A DNA stretch of 64,000 nucleotides from Anaspis maculata (GCA_949128115.1 OX421967.1:20786635-20850634); one strand, 5' to 3'. Positions 10,591 to 22,353 are shown, counted from the stretch's first letter. The notes: generated by a model not told the origin, from the letters alone. Numbers and translations are program-made.

Positions 10591-12877
10591 GGGGAGACCG
10601 GTGCATAGCGGTCCACCTGGGGCAAAGTAGTCACCGCTGTTTATTCGGTAAGTAGTGGAGTGACACCGCGCAATATAATTATGAGCTTCGTTTGTCATGT
10701 GACTACAGTACCAGCTTTGGTATTGGTATTGATGGCGGTTTGTTGCCGGGCAGCCTCTGCGGGTTAGATTGGCAACAATTAGTTTTGATGTACCTTGATA
10801 GTGTAGTTTTGAAAATTGGTAGAGATGTTCTCGAAAGCTTTCTGATTACTGTGTAAAAAGTCCTTATCGGTAGGTGGTGTGGAATCGCCGCCATCTTGGA
10901 TTATTGGTACATTTGAAGTTTTTTTTAGAATTATCTCGATAGATTGCGATCCCATCAAAAAACCGCTAGGTTCAAATGAAAGGCCATCAAATTGCCTACA
11001 AAAATGTTGCGTATCATTTTCACGTATCTGTCATAACTTTAGAGAAATTGGCCTGTGAGCGTCAGGTGTGAGTCGTGGAGGAGATATTCCATTTCTCACG
11101 GTGTTATTGAAGAATCACGCAAAACTACAATGCAATGCTGTTTAGTCAATCTTCGTTAATGAATAATAAAATTTATAAAAAAAGTTTGGTCTTCATTTCA
11201 AAAAAATATGGGGGGGATCAAAGGGAAAAAAATTGACCTGTCATATTTCGGTTATTTGAAAACAAATTGAAAAAAGGTTTGGGGGAAATGATAAGTGATC
11301 CTTTTATGCTACGAGGTGCAAAAGACAGACCAATCACTGTACAGGGTGAGTCTGTACCCCGGATTTTTCAGACCGCGCGTAAACCTGCAAAGCGCAACAC
11401 CTGGGAATGTTCGTAACCAACACTACAAGAATCAGAACAATGGGTAACCTAAACTGGTTTGTCTGTCACTCATTGTTCTGATTCTGGTAGTGCTGGTTAC
11501 GATTATTTTCAGATGTTTAGGTGCGGCTTCGCAGATTTACGCGCAAAAAATCCGGGACACAGATTCGCACCCTGTACAATGATTGGTTTGTCTATTGCAC
11601 CTTGTATCATAAATGGGTCACTCATAATTCATCCCAAAAATGTTTTTAACATTTTCTTAAATAACCGAAATATTAGAGGTTCAATTTTTTCCCTTTGACC
11701 CCCCTCCCATATTTTTTGAAGTGGAGGCCAAAACATTTTTTTTTCATCAAGCATTCATTAAACGAAGATTAACTGAACAGCACTGCATTGTAGTTTTTTG
11801 TGATTCTTCAAAAACACCGTGAGAAATGGAATATCTCCTCCACGACTCACACCTGACGCTCACAGGTCAATTTCTCCAAAGTTATGACAGATACATGAAA
11901 GTGAAACGCAACTTTTTTGTGAACAATTTGATGGCCTTTCATTTGAACCAAGCTGTTTTTTTATGGGATCGCCTTCATTCGAGATAATTGCAAAAAATAC
12001 TTCAAATGTACCAATAATCTAAGATGGCGGCGGTTCCACACCCCTTATCGATGGGGACTTTCTACACAGTAATCAAGAAGCTTTCGAAAACATATCTACC
12101 AATTTTCAGAAGTACACTCTTTATTTTTGCTATTCTCCTAAATTATGCATGCTTCCATTGACTGGGCTAATGTTATTATAAGCAGTGACAAAGATCGTGT
12201 TATTTTCATAGCTTGCTACGATTCCTTGAATAATGTTCAAACTGGGTGAAAGTGCATGCTTTAGAGAGCGGCAATACAATGACAGTTCTTTCATAGATTA
12301 ATAAGATGTAGGTTAGATTTGCCCATTTCGACCTCGTTGTCGTCTGGGGCATAGTCGCCATAGTAGTGACCATTATGCCCCAATGCTGTACCGTACTGAT
12401 AAGTAGCAGTTTTGTTGTTAGCCCTATAGGGCTATCCTATAGTGCACTTGCCACAACGACGCGAGAAGCCTTCTATGATGACTGTAGATGACAGATTTTT
12501 TGCATTGCATTGTTGTTTAGTTTTGCTTGAATTTTTCAGTTTTTTTGTTGTTCAAGCTTATGTTCCTAATGAAGTTTTTTTGAAGTTTACACAGAATTTA
12601 TAATAAGGCCCTGATAATATACGGGGAACGTCGTTGCTCATAGTATCTCAAGGGGTGGATAACTTTGCCCTATCGAGAACCACCACTATTTCCTATTTCT
12701 ACACCAGCCATTCCACATTCTATTTTTTTCTGCAACTAAGATAAGAAGTTTGAAAAAATCTATGCCCGAGAAACATATTTAGTTGATAAAACACCAAATT
12801 AGAGACCTAACTGGAAAAATCACTGAGCTATGGCGGTGAAGGCCTTGGGAGGGTGACCGCTATGCCCCGGTTTTCCC
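10591..12877. mobile_element. 2.3-kb mariner/Tc1-type non-autonomous element, TA target duplication
   Basis: Left end GGGGAGACCGGTGCATAGCG and right end CGCTATGCCCCGGTTTTCCC are inverted copies of each other over about 27 bp, and both are flanked by TA. A second element with the same kind of ends, GGGGAGACCGGGGC, lies at 56147-57102. The interior holds a 1.3-kb palindrome and short GGGGCATAGT(C/G)-type words (12343-12385), but no transposase frame. It probably depends on a transposase made elsewhere. Confidence 0.65.
10797..12118. repeat. 1.3-kb palindrome inside the 10.6-12.9 kb element
   Basis: Two arms of about 640-650 bp face each other around a centre near 11455 (GATTC(T/..)GTAGTG words on both sides). 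Matching landmarks: GTGTAGTTTTGAAAATTGGT at 10800 and ACCAATTTTCAGAAGTACAC at 12098; the CGCCGCCATCTTGGATTATT and its complement; a TCACACCTGACGCTCACAGG pair. Arms differ by scattered substitutions. A transcript through it would fold into a long hairpin. Confidence 0.75.
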
Positions 12878-12924
12878 TACGTTTTCAAGAAAGCTCCATA
12901 ATTCCATAAAATCATATTAAAATA

Positions 12925-13046
12925 GGTTCGGCAAAGTTTCCGATATAAGTAATGAAGGAAAGCATTCACCGGCGTCGGTGTTAGACCTCGTTGCAGAAAT
13001 AGGCCAACGGTAAATAAGCGAATAATAATAAGAAAAAACAAAATAG
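12925..13046 (+). mobile_element. tRNA-derived SINE, 5'-truncated copy
   Basis: It matches the last 110 bp of the full SINE at 39524-39866: GGTTCGGCAAA, AAAGCATTCACCGGCGTCGG, TGTTAG(A/G)CCTCGTTGC, AAATAGGCC and AAATAA(A/G)CGAATAA, then an A-rich AATAATAATAAGAAAAAAC tail. The promoter head is missing. 5' truncation is what target-primed reverse transcription leaves. It lies just outside the right end of the 10.6-12.9 kb element. Confidence 0.75.
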
Positions 13047-13187
13047 TAAAAAGATCACATGCAAAAAGTGTTTTTTTACCAACCTAGGTTGAACTCACTC
13101 CTGCCTGGTGAAAATGTTCAGATTATTTTTAAACCCCATCTTGTCGAACACGCTGTACAGGTGTTCGAGAAGTAAGTACCTAGCAAT

Positions 13188-14163
13188 ATATCGTCGGATT
13201 CAGCTCTCAAAAATATGAAGTTTGCGATGCAAATTGTTGTTGGTGCCCCCTAAACTAGTTACAGCCCTTTCAAAGTTCAATTTTGAAAATAGTTTTGTAT
13301 CGTTACTCTTGATCTTGAACCGTTCAACCGATTTTAATCAAATAATAGTCCCTATCGAACAATAACATAGCGTTTCATCAAACATTTTCAAGTGCAAAAA
13401 TAATATACCTAGAGTACCCTCCCCTTTTCCTCCCTATTTTCATTCCTCCAGTTATTTTAAAAAATAATTCAAGTTTTCAATTCTACGTTCAATTTAGGTA
13501 AAAAAGTTACTCCTGCAAATTTTCAATTAGAGGCTTCATATTTGAGATATTTGGGTTTCTAGCTTTGAAAAACATCTCTGAAACTTCACTTTCAAGGATC
13601 TAAAAATTAAAATCCAAGAAAACTTTTTCTTTGTTAGCAAAAATAGTGATTTATCATTTCAAGATACCTGGAAAACCTATTTCAGTTCAAAAATAATTAG
13701 TTTTCTTGGATTTTAATTTTTGGGCTCTCAAAAGTGGTGTTTTCGAGATGTTTTTCGAAGATTCAGAATCCAAATATCTCGAAAACGAAACTTTTAATCA
13801 CAAATATGTACGAGTAACTTTTTCACTTAAATTGAACACAGAATTCAAAAACTTGAACCATTTTCAAAAATAAGTACGAAAGTAAAAAATAAGGAAGAAA
13901 ACGGGATGGGAAGGTACCCTCTATTATCTTTGCTTCTGAGAGTGTTTGATGAAACGCGTTATTATTGTTCGAATCGAAATCTATTTCAGTAAACTTTGGC
14001 TGAAATTTGATTAACATCGGTTGAACGGTTCAAAAGTTATGGTAAAAAAAAGATTTTAAAAATTGAGCTCTGAGGAGCTGTAACTTTCTTAGGGGCACCT
14101 CTTGCAAAATAATTCATTCTTATTGCAATCTTCATATTTTTGAAAACTGAATCCGACGATATA
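13188..14163. mobile_element. 976-bp foldback element
   Basis: Outer ends TATATCGTCGGATTCAG and CTGAATCCGACGATATA are exact complements. Arms of about 450 bp follow to a centre near 13660, where AAAATTAAAATCCAAGAAAA faces TTTTCTTGGATTTTAATTTT. Arms carry many differences, so the element is moderately old. TA borders both ends. No coding capacity. The right end abuts the next element directly. Confidence 0.7.
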
Positions 14164-14728
14164 CAGGGTGATTCAAAAATGGCGCATTTCCTTTCGGGTA
14201 CGTTATAATGGACGTTGACAGAGCATGGGAAAAATAATGAAAAAAATTAATCGGCTTCGATTTGCAAGTTATTAACAAAAACAAATCTGTCCAATCTGGC
14301 AGCATTGCATTAGTACCTACCTGGCACCTTTAGATCAAAGAGGTACATCACAATAGCATTATTGTATTGTTGGGATTGTTACCCTGGAAACTCTGTAGAA
14401 CCTGCCAGACCATACCAAACATACTTGCCAAATGTATTTTCACGGCACTTTTGGGGTGGAAGACGAATTTTGAAATATGAAAATACGACTCAAATCTCAG
14501 TTGCAAGAGAAATTTTCAATCAGGAACTACTAACGACATGTGACTCTTCGCAAGTAACAATGCTTTGCTTTGAAATCATGCAAATTGAAGAAGTTAAATT
14601 CTCAACTTCACCTCTTCATAACTCGAAGGATAAATGAGCCAATTTTTTTTTACTATTTTTTCCGTGCTCCCTTAATGTCTCCCACAATGTACACGGGAGG
14701 AAATGCGCCATTTTTGAATCACCCTGTA
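14162..14728. mobile_element. 567-bp MITE with TACAGGGTGATTC ends
   Basis: TACAGGGTGATTCAAAAATG at the left is complementary to CATTTTTGAATCACCCTGTA at the right, and the match runs on through GCGCATTTCCT for about 33 bp, then weaker to 50 bp. The ends are flanked by TA. It belongs to the loose superfamily of TACAGGGTG-ended elements in this window. The two short frames inside it are not transposase-like. Confidence 0.75.
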
Positions 14729-15737
14729 TACCTAGGTACTCACTTTTGAAAGATCCTGTATACCTATGTATCAAAGGACAAGATCGCTGTGAAATAATTA
14801 GGTATAAAAAGATCGACCATACTGTATCGGAAATGATCTGCACTTGAAAATTCAAAATTCCACCAAACTACGCTAACGTCAATTATTGATAATCCCTGTA
14901 ATCAAAAATTTTAAAATTGATTTGAACAGTTGTTGAAAATAATCTAAAATTTATAGGAAGTGTGATTATTGAGAAACTCGCGGGTGGCCAAAATCGTATG
15001 ACCTTTAAGGGGTGCTCAGAATGAACAGAACAAAATGGTTCGAGTATAACATTTACTTCTAAACACGTTTAGATAATGCTGCACCTGTTTTGAGAGCTCT
15101 AACCAGTGGATAGGCAACCAGTTATACAATTCCACAGTTTTTTGCAGGTTTTCGGGACAAATAAAAACACTAACATCCCCAGGTCGTAAATAGCTCAGTT
15201 TTCATATTCCAGTCCAATTTCTTGAGATTTTGCATTAGTTCTCGCAAAAAAATCAAAACTGACAAAATAACGTTTTTTATAGAGATTTTTTTTCTAAATG
15301 GATGCAAAAAATATACAACAATGGGGCCTTGCACTGCCACTTTTACACACCAAGGGCGCCACGACCGTTGGGGGCAAATTCGACAATTTTGACGGCGTTG
15401 ACGCTTCAGCGACCGACGTCCGTCATTTCATGTCTTGATTTGAAATTTGGATAACCTCTGTTTCTTGCTTGACGTCTCCAGTCACTGTCAGTTACTGGTC
15501 AAACTACTCAAACTCCCCTGTTTTTCGCGTCGCTACGGCCGCTTTATCGAAGTAGGCGCCCCCTACAGTGGTGGCGACCTCACGTTGAGTTTTTCAATTG
15601 CAAGGCCCCATTGGGCGTATAAAATCGAGTTTGTATCATGGTTACCAGATAAACTTCAAGAAACTGTGGTAAGAGCTCGTGAGCGTATAAAATTATGGAA
15701 ACGACTGTTGCAAACTGTTGCAATGCTGAAGAGTCTA

Positions 15738-16353
15738 TTCAGGCTGTCTCATAATAATTAGGCATCAATATTTTGGCAGCCGATTCTACGTCCAAAAAAA
15801 AAAAAAAAGTTTCCATGAACATAGGCCGAAACTCGGGCCGAAAAATGCTCAACAAGAGAGCTAACCCCCCCCCCCAAATATGTGCCCTGAAGATGGTTTT
15901 CATTTTATGAAATTTAGCACATACACCAAAATTTTCATGCTTGATAGGTAATAGGAATCATTAAAAACATTTATTCGAGGGTGGAGTAACATGAGAGAAG
16001 GCGGGGCTGAAAATTACGCCAACTGTTTTGTGTGTAAATCTCATTGTAAAATCGTTTTGAAATTTTTGTGCTGGCTGAAGAAATGACTTTGTAGACGACC
16101 GACTTTTTTTGGTCCCAAAATCAGCCCTGACTACTCACCAGCGTATTTTACGGCTAAAACAATGAAGAAAAGTCCATTCTGCCTTAACTATTCAGTTTCG
16201 GAGGATAAAAACCATCTTTAAGGGCGCACATTTAGGGACTGTAGCTCTCTTGCAAAGCATTTTTCGACCTATGTTCATGGAAACTTTTTTTCCTATTTTT
16301 GGTCGTAGAATCAGTTGGCAAAGTATTGACGTTTGATTATGAGACACCTTGTA
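15738..16353. mobile_element. 616-bp inverted-repeat element (GTCTCATAAT ends)
   Basis: Left TTCAGGCTGTCTCATAATAA... and right ...GATTATGAGACACCTTGTA face each other, with GATTCTACG(T/A)CC, AGTTTCCATGAACATAGG, and AGAGAGCTA also paired. The right-end half recurs at 23508-23627. A C run (about 15866-15877) lies in the left half. No transposase frame. Confidence 0.65.
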
Positions 16354-17629
16354 TGAGCTAGACTCCATAGAGCTTCTTGTTGTTATGGAGGATTTTGCAT
16401 AGATCATCTGAAATTGTTGCTGGTTATCAAGTTTAAAATTACAAGTATTTTTCTGTTGTGACGTAAAACTCTGAAGATTATTCTACAAACGGTTGATAAA
16501 ATAAACAATTATAAAGAATGAAACTTTTTGTATTGTGATTTTTCCATGTATCCGACCAATTAATGCTACCAATAAAGTAATTATTCTGATAAATTTCATT
16601 TTAAAAAGAAAATAAAAAAATTATAAGGAAGACAAGGCGCGCGATAAACGACGCGCCAATAAATCTCGAAGTGTAATTTATGACTTGTTAGATAATGCAC
16701 TTATTATTACACAGTGAACAATAAATAATATTAATAAAAGAAGAAAGCCATCAGCGGTTCCTCGTGTCCGTCACAATTCAGTTTACTTTAATGCGATAAT
16801 GGGACGCAAAATTAAAGGGACGAGGACAGACATTCTTCACACACTAACCCGCGAACACTTTATACGCATCGTTTTTCGTCCATTCAATAATTTCAAACGA
16901 TTCCAAATTGACTGGTGGCATCACTTCCTCTTGTTACACCTCTTTATCCGGTCAAGTTAGAAAAATCAAGTCCAGTCTAGAACTTATTGCATGGAAAATA
17001 CCACAATCAAATTGTTGACAATCTAGGACAAAAACATTATCTTTGCTGATTGTTGCGGATGGGAGACGTCAGGTAAGCCCAGATTCGTATCCGCTACGTG
17101 CGATCGCCGAAAAAATGGGAAGAGTCGAACATGAGCGTTTATGGTAACGATTTGCGAAAGTGAATGCCTATCCATTTGATTCGCTTCGAGATTCGCTTTC
17201 TTTCGCTGGATGTCGCCACTCGACTAAATGCACGGGAAAGACTTTTGCCTGCCTCAACTACATCCCAGGGGACCAAGAGAACTTTATTAGATACAGTACT
17301 AGATACAATGATACTAGTCACGTTTGAAACGCCACACACATGACCAAGTGAAAAATTTCGGTAACAGCAAATCTGGTAGCATCAGTTGATCTTATCGCAA
17401 AATAAAGTACTCTGACCGACAACGTCAAAACTTCAAACGCCATCAAAATAATAAATGATGAATAATAGGCATGGTATAGTTCGTTCAACGTTCGTAGTGC
17501 CGCTTCCAGAACACGCTGGTGATACAGGGAAAGTGTTGAACTGTTTGAGAACCGCTGCGAAGCCTTATGCCGCGATCAGTGTAGAATTTGCCAGAGAACT
17601 GGTTGAAAGTTCCTGAACAACAGTCGGAC
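16354..17629. other. unique DNA upstream of a possible promoter
   Basis: AT-rich, then more mixed in base composition beyond 16.8 kb. No mobile-element ends noticed. The 66-codon minus frame at 17139-17339 has no recognisable features. This is one of the few repeat-poor stretches and so a reasonable place for host regulatory DNA. Confidence 0.4.
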
Positions 17630-17735
17630 TATATAAGCACCGATGGGCCGACCGACACACCAGTATTACATTCAGAGCGATAACGAGCGAATATGAAGGC
17701 GACGTTAATCAAAGCGATATACTCACGCAAATAAT
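17630..17735 (+). promoter_or_regulatory. possible TATA core promoter and 5' leader
   Basis: TATATAAGC begins at 17630, and an arthropod-like initiator (CCAGTATTAC, A at 17662) lies 32 bp downstream, the usual spacing. The first ATG is at 17693 and opens a 13-codon frame (MKATLIKAIYSRK) ended by TAA. No strong 5' splice site follows, so it may be a short upstream frame, a first exon cut by a weak donor, or chance. Flanks are free of repeats. Confidence 0.3.
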
Positions 17736-18534
17736 TGTTGACGTCTATTCAGTAATACGCAGTAATAAACAGAGTGTGTTTTAAACGTTCCTTTCCAAAT
17801 TATAAATGAATCCAACGCGAAATTCGTAATGATACTATAATAATGAAACTTTTCGTTATTAGCTCATAGTGCTCCTGGCGGCAGACAAAGATGGTCCATG
17901 GATGCAACGAAATCGAAAATTAAAGTCCTCTATACTGTTATTTGTCAACTAAGTGGCTTTTGATTCATATTTATATTTATATTTTTGGCTTTTAATTTTT
18001 CTCCAAAAAAATCGATGAAACCGAAATTTCTACAATGGGGTCATACCTGGCGACTTCCCGATGAGGTCAATTGATAAATAGGTATTTTTTTCTTAAAATC
18101 AACTCCAAGAAGAAGTTTTCTTGATTGTGCACAACAGTGCCTAAACACCTGTAACTCGAAATGTAGGATGAGGTTTCACATTCGAGGATGCGCTTTGTAG
18201 GTTAGTTATTAGCTCAGGTTAAGAAAGGATGGAGGTTACCTATGCGCCACCAATTAACCTACAGACTGATATCATTTCATCATGATTAGTGTTTGGTTCA
18301 TACACCAAGGTAAAAGGTAAGATGTAATGAAAGTATCTAGGTAACGCCTAAGCGACTGGATTTCAGTGTATGAACCAAGCATGAGTTCATTTACTAACTA
18401 AAGTACGTTCAATCGAACTGTGATTTGAGTGACCTGAGTGATTTTGTTTTCAAGTTTCTAAATTTCAACAATAGAAAATCCCCAAAAATTTGCGGGTGGT
18501 TGCAGTGCCGGAGAATTGGAGAATGCCGTAAATT
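17736..18534. other. unique DNA with a short inverted pair
   Basis: TTTGGTTCATACACC (about 18292) faces GTGTATGAACCAAG (about 18367), giving a hairpin of roughly 90 bp. Nothing else noticed. Confidence 0.4.
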
Positions 18535-19165
18535 TCCGATCTGTTCTCAATTTCCGTCAACAAACAAAGAAATCAAAGTAGCCTGTGACATTTGATAGTT
18601 GAGAAAAATTTATATTTAATTTTTTGAAGCGAGCTTGATTTTTCGAAGGTTTACCTTGCAAAATGTGATGCCAAAAAGAGTCGCAATGGAAGCCACCGAT
18701 ACTCTGGCTTGTCCTAGCGAAAAGATGCACCAAGCCCTGGAGCATTATTGGCAAAACAAGAAAGGTCTCGGCGGTCAGTCACGGGTCTGCCCCCGCAGCA
18801 AAATTTACGTGTGAAAGTGATGATAATTCACCTTCAATTTGCCATTTACTTCCGTTTTGTGGCTCGCGCGAGACGTGTTTGTGCCGAGTGGCGGCGCCAC
18901 CTGGTCCTCGAGTGCCAAATTACGTGAAATTCGAAAAGGGGCCGGTTACGTGCGATTTTGTTTAAACGACGGTAAAATGTCTCTGCGGCCCCCAAGTTGC
19001 ATTTCCACGCATGCCACAGTCAATTTTTCTGAACGTTTCAAGGTTTTTATGTCAGTTTGACAGGCATCATAACTTTTAAACAAGCCTGTTTCACACTCTG
19101 TAAGAAGACGGCAAACTTACAATGCTAAACTAGGAAGTTTGCCAAGGTCGGCATCCTTCGAATCC
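18535..19165 (+). mobile_element. family A element, copy 2 (diverged)
   Basis: Same orientation and same order of phrases as the interior of 378-1219: CAA.AAA.AAATCAA, TGACATTTGA, TATTGGCAA(G/A)ACAAGAAA, ATTTACGTGT(A/G)AAA, GACGGTAA, AGTTGCATTTCCACG, GTTTCACAC. The terminal repeats are not clear in this copy. The short frame with YWQNKK (about 18679-18810) aligns with the YWQDKK frame of copy 1. Confidence 0.55.
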
Positions 19166-19524
19166 CAGTTCAGCTGGACGTACTATACCTTTGATTGAGA
19201 TTTCATGGCTATGATGGATTTAGCGGAAATTCCGTCAGCAATGCGCACGAGATGAAAGAAGAGAGGCTTTTTTTTCGAATGGGGTTAGAACACGAGGCTT
19301 TTAAAAGGTCACACAATTCGCAAATTTGTTGTGAGAAGTAGACGATGATATAAGTACTTATACGTTGCCTTATCACGTAAGACAAGAATCAGGTAGATAC
19401 TACTGTTGCAGTTACTACCTAGTGTTATTCAAAGGTCAATAAAGTGGCATTAAGAGTGAAGGAAGGAAGGGTGTGGGGTTGTTTTCCATCCAACTGCTGA
19501 GTCGTAGATGGAGTAGTACGTATG

Positions 19525-19660
19525 TACAGGGTTTTCACGATAAAATTCACTCCCCTCCAGTAGATCTCTCTCTAAGATTTTTTGAAGAACTAAAAACTTT
19601 TTCTTCACGATTTTTCCCAAAGACTTCAATCGATACTCTAAAAGTTTCTAATTGGTACCG
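19525..19660 (+). repeat. TACAGGGTTTTCACG repeat, inverted partner at 26800-26939
   Basis: TACAGGG, TTCACGATAAAATTC, TCCCCTCC, GAGA..TT, AAAAACTTTTT.TTCA and AAAGTTTC(T/C)AATTGGTACCGTATAC are all present, in inverted order and orientation, at 26800-26939. The fragment next to GGTACCGTATAC also recurs at 24264-24285. It is a MITE-like repeat interrupted in one copy by the 24.3-26.8 kb element. Confidence 0.55.
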
Positions 19661-19694
19661 TATACAAGGTGTGATATGTAACTGTCTGTAAAAG

Positions 19695-19757
19695 TTTGGC
19701 CACCCTTTCAAATTTGTTCTTTGAGACCCTTAGAGACATTTAAGAAGGGTGGCCAAA
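19695..19757. repeat. hairpin with 13-bp perfect stem
   Basis: TTTGGCCACCCTT (19695-19707) is the exact complement of AAGGGTGGCCAAA (19745-19757), with a 37-nt loop. Probably the remnant of a MITE; not placed where a transcription terminator would be meaningful. Confidence 0.45.
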
Positions 19758-20040
19758 GTGAGTCTCTGGGAAGTCTCCTGCAGGACACCAAAAACAAGAT
19801 GGCGGCTCAAAAATATTGGAAACAATTATAACTCGGCCTTTTGTTGACCTACGAATGAAATTTCAACGATTATATTCATGTTCACCCTTTTGTTGAAGAA
19901 CATAGATTAAAAAAATAATGTAGGGTAACAGCACCAGTAAATGAGGGAACTTTTTCCCAATATTTTGTAACTTATTTTCTCGACTGCACCGACTGCGCCT
20001 AATGTAATGTGCAATTGTTTTTTAGGGCCTTTGGAGGTAA

Positions 20041-22149
20041 TGTAGACAGGTGGCCACTCAGCGTTTTGCAGTCAGGTCAAGCACGGAACTCTCGTCGGAT
20101 CATTCTCCTGTGATGGCGATTTTGAACACAGAAGCGAAAACAGTCGTTCGGCCACTGACACTCTGCAACATGCGAACGAACTGGGACTACTTCAGGGAAC
20201 TGGTCGGCGAGAGGTTGCAGCACCAGTCGCCACTGAAGACTAATGAAGACATCGAAGAAGCTGTGCTGCATCTTACGCAAACCATACAGGAGTCATCATG
20301 GAATTCCACTCCAGAATCTTCATCCAACAACAAAGACCTCACTTGTCCTATGTTCATTATGGAAAAACTAAGAGAAAAGCGAAAGATCAGGAAGAAATGG
20401 CAGCAAACACGAGACCCGAGAGACAAAGTCCGATACAATGAATCTACGAGAGATCTGAAAGTACTACTGAGTGCACATAAAAACAAAACGATACAAAACT
20501 ACTTAGAGCATCTAACACCTACAAACACAACAGATCATTCACTGTGGAAGGCTACTAAACGACTTAAACGACCTCAAATACGTGTTCCACCGATCAGAAC
20601 TTCAAACAATCAATGGGCCAGGACTGACACTGAAAAAGCTGTTACTTTTGCCGAACACCTCGCCACTGTTTTCTCTCCACTGCCGAGAGACTGCCTGCCT
20701 GACGAAGAGAAATTTATTCACGAACATCTCGAAGCCCCATTTCAAATGGACCCCCCGATCCAGAAGTTCACGAAGAAAGAGGTCTACAAAATCATCACAA
20801 AACTCCCTCTGAACAAAGCCCCGGGTTTCGATCTCATAACGGGACAAATAATGAAACAGCTTCCTGATATAGCGATACGGAGGATTACAGCGATTTTAAA
20901 TTCCATGCTCAGAAACGCGTTCTTTCCGGCATTGTGGAAAATAGCGGAGGTTATCCCAGTCCTAAAGCCCGGCAAGGATGAGACTCAAGTAGGCTCCTAC
21001 AGGCCTATCAGTCTATTACCAATAATGTCCAAAATCTTCGAAACCTTGCTGCTAAACAGATTGAAGCCACTAATTGACGAGAAAAAACTCATACCTAAAC
21101 ACCAATTTGGTTTTCGAATGCAACATTCCACCATCCAGCAAGTCCACCGTGTGGCCACAAAAATCAGAAACGACCTGGAAACAAGAAGATTCTGCTCGGC
21201 AGCATTTCTCGATGTCTCACAGGCCTTTGACAGGGTTTGGCACACAGGTCTTCTCTACAAGTTAAAACTCTGGCTTCCGCACAACTACTACCAGATCTTG
21301 AGGGAATACATCACTGGTCGATACTTCGCAGTTAAATATCAAGAAGGTTTCACTGTATTGTATCCCATCAAATCTGGAGTTCCGCAGGGAAGTGTCCTTG
21401 GGCCTTTCTTATACCTGCTATACACTGCAGACCTACCAACTATCACCGGCACAGTCTTGGCAACGTTCGCAGACGATACAGCCATTATGGCCTCTCACAA
21501 AATACCCGAAATGGCCTCAAAAAATCTGCAAATACACCTCAATAAAATAGGAAAATGGCTCAAGCTATGGCGCATCAAAGTCAATGAAACGAAGTCGATT
21601 CACACTACATTTACATTGAACAGGAAGACGTGCCCAGCTGTCTCACTGAACAACAACCAACTCAAGCAAACCGACGAAGTTAAATACCTAGGAATGCACT
21701 TGGACAGGCGATTGACTTGGTTACCTCATATCACAGCCAAAAGAAGACAACTGGAACTGAAATTTTCCCAAATGTACTGGTTACTAGGAAGAAACTCCCA
21801 ACTGTCATCAACGAATAAACTCCTCATCTACAAGGCAATCCTAAAACCAATTTGGACGTACGGGATACAACTATGGGGCGCCGCCAGCGCTACGAACATC
21901 TCTAGACTGCAGACCTTTCAATCCAAAGTCCTCAAGACAGCCATCGGTGTCCCAAAATATTTCCCAAATGATGTGGTCCACCGCCTGACCGAGACGCCTA
22001 CAGTTCAAGAAGAGATCGCCAGACTCAGCTCTGCTTATCAAGCCCGCCTTCAGTTCCATCCAAACGCATTAGCAGTAGAACTACTCATCGCCCGCGACAC
22101 CAGGCGCCTCAAGCGGTACGACCCATTGGACCTGACCACCAGATTCTAA
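20041..22149 (+). CDS. ORF2 fragment: endonuclease tail plus reverse transcriptase (Jockey clade)
   Basis: An open frame of about 702 codons, closed upstream by TAA at 20038, so there is no true start; GTG at 20050 is only the first start-like codon. Residues counted from 20050: the C-terminal APE-endonuclease motif SSDHSP at 17-22; RT palm and fingers from about 300 (SYRPISLLP, FGFRMQHST near 354); AFLDVSQAFDRVWH near 384; SGVPQGSVLGP near 441; catalytic FADD near 473-476; then the usual C-terminal region with YGIQLWG near 605. The enzyme would copy RNA at nicked target DNA, but with most of the endonuclease lost the copy is not autonomous. RT motifs are intact. Clade assignment (Jockey) is from overall motif style, without a tree. 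Confidence 0.85.
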   Translation, partial: CRQVATQRFAVRSSTELSSDHSPVMAILNTEAKTVVRPLTLCNMRTNWDYFRELVGERLQHQSPLKTNEDIEEAVLHLTQTIQESSWNSTPESSSNNKDLTCPMFIMEKLREKRKIRKKWQQTRDPRDKVRYNESTRDLKVLLSAHKNKTIQNYLEHLTPTNTTDHSLWKATKRLKRPQIRVPPIRTSNNQWARTDTEKAVTFAEHLATVFSPLPRDCLPDEEKFIHEHLEAPFQMDPPIQKFTKKEVYKIITKLPLNKAPGFDLITGQIMKQLPDIAIRRITAILNSMLRNAFFPALWKIAEVIPVLKPGKDETQVGSYRPISLLPIMSKIFETLLLNRLKPLIDEKKLIPKHQFGFRMQHSTIQQVHRVATKIRNDLETRRFCSAAFLDVSQAFDRVWHTGLLYKLKLWLPHNYYQILREYITGRYFAVKYQEGFTVLYPIKSGVPQGSVLGPFLYLLYTADLPTITGTVLATFADDTAIMASHKIPEMASKNLQIHLNKIGKWLKLWRIKVNETKSIHTTFTLNRKTCPAVSLNNNQLKQTDEVKYLGMHLDRRLTWLPHITAKRRQLELKFSQMYWLLGRNSQLSSTNKLLIYKAILKPIWTYGIQLWGAASATNISRLQTFQSKVLKTAIGVPKYFPNDVVHRLTETPTVQEEIARLSSAYQARLQFHPNALAVELLIARDTRRLKRYDPLDLTTRF

Positions 22150-22353
22150 ATTCTGACCTCTGCCTTTGTTCCTGCCATGAGCTACAAACAGAACTATAGC
22201 AATTGTTATTGAATATCAATTAAGGAGGGAGTCACTTCAAGACGAACTCCTCAACGCCATTGTTTATATTATCATACCAAATACTAAAATATCTTAGGAT
22301 AGTTGTATAATACACATGGATTCAATAAAAAAAATAATAATAATAATTATTTC
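20041..22353 (+). mobile_element. 5'-truncated Jockey-like non-LTR retrotransposon
   Basis: The element starts inside the endonuclease domain (nothing of ORF1 or of most of the endonuclease is present), runs through an open RT frame, a 3' UTR of about 180 bp with an ATTCAATAAA polyadenylation-like signal, and ends in an A-rich tail followed by (AAT)n near 22326-22353. 5' truncation and an A-rich 3' end are typical of target-primed reverse transcription. I could not define target duplications. The undamaged frame points to a fairly recent insertion. Confidence 0.8.

Noticed and set aside
20050..20052. GTG as the true start of the RT protein
   Set aside because: The frame is cut off by 5' truncation; the residues that follow are the end of the endonuclease domain.
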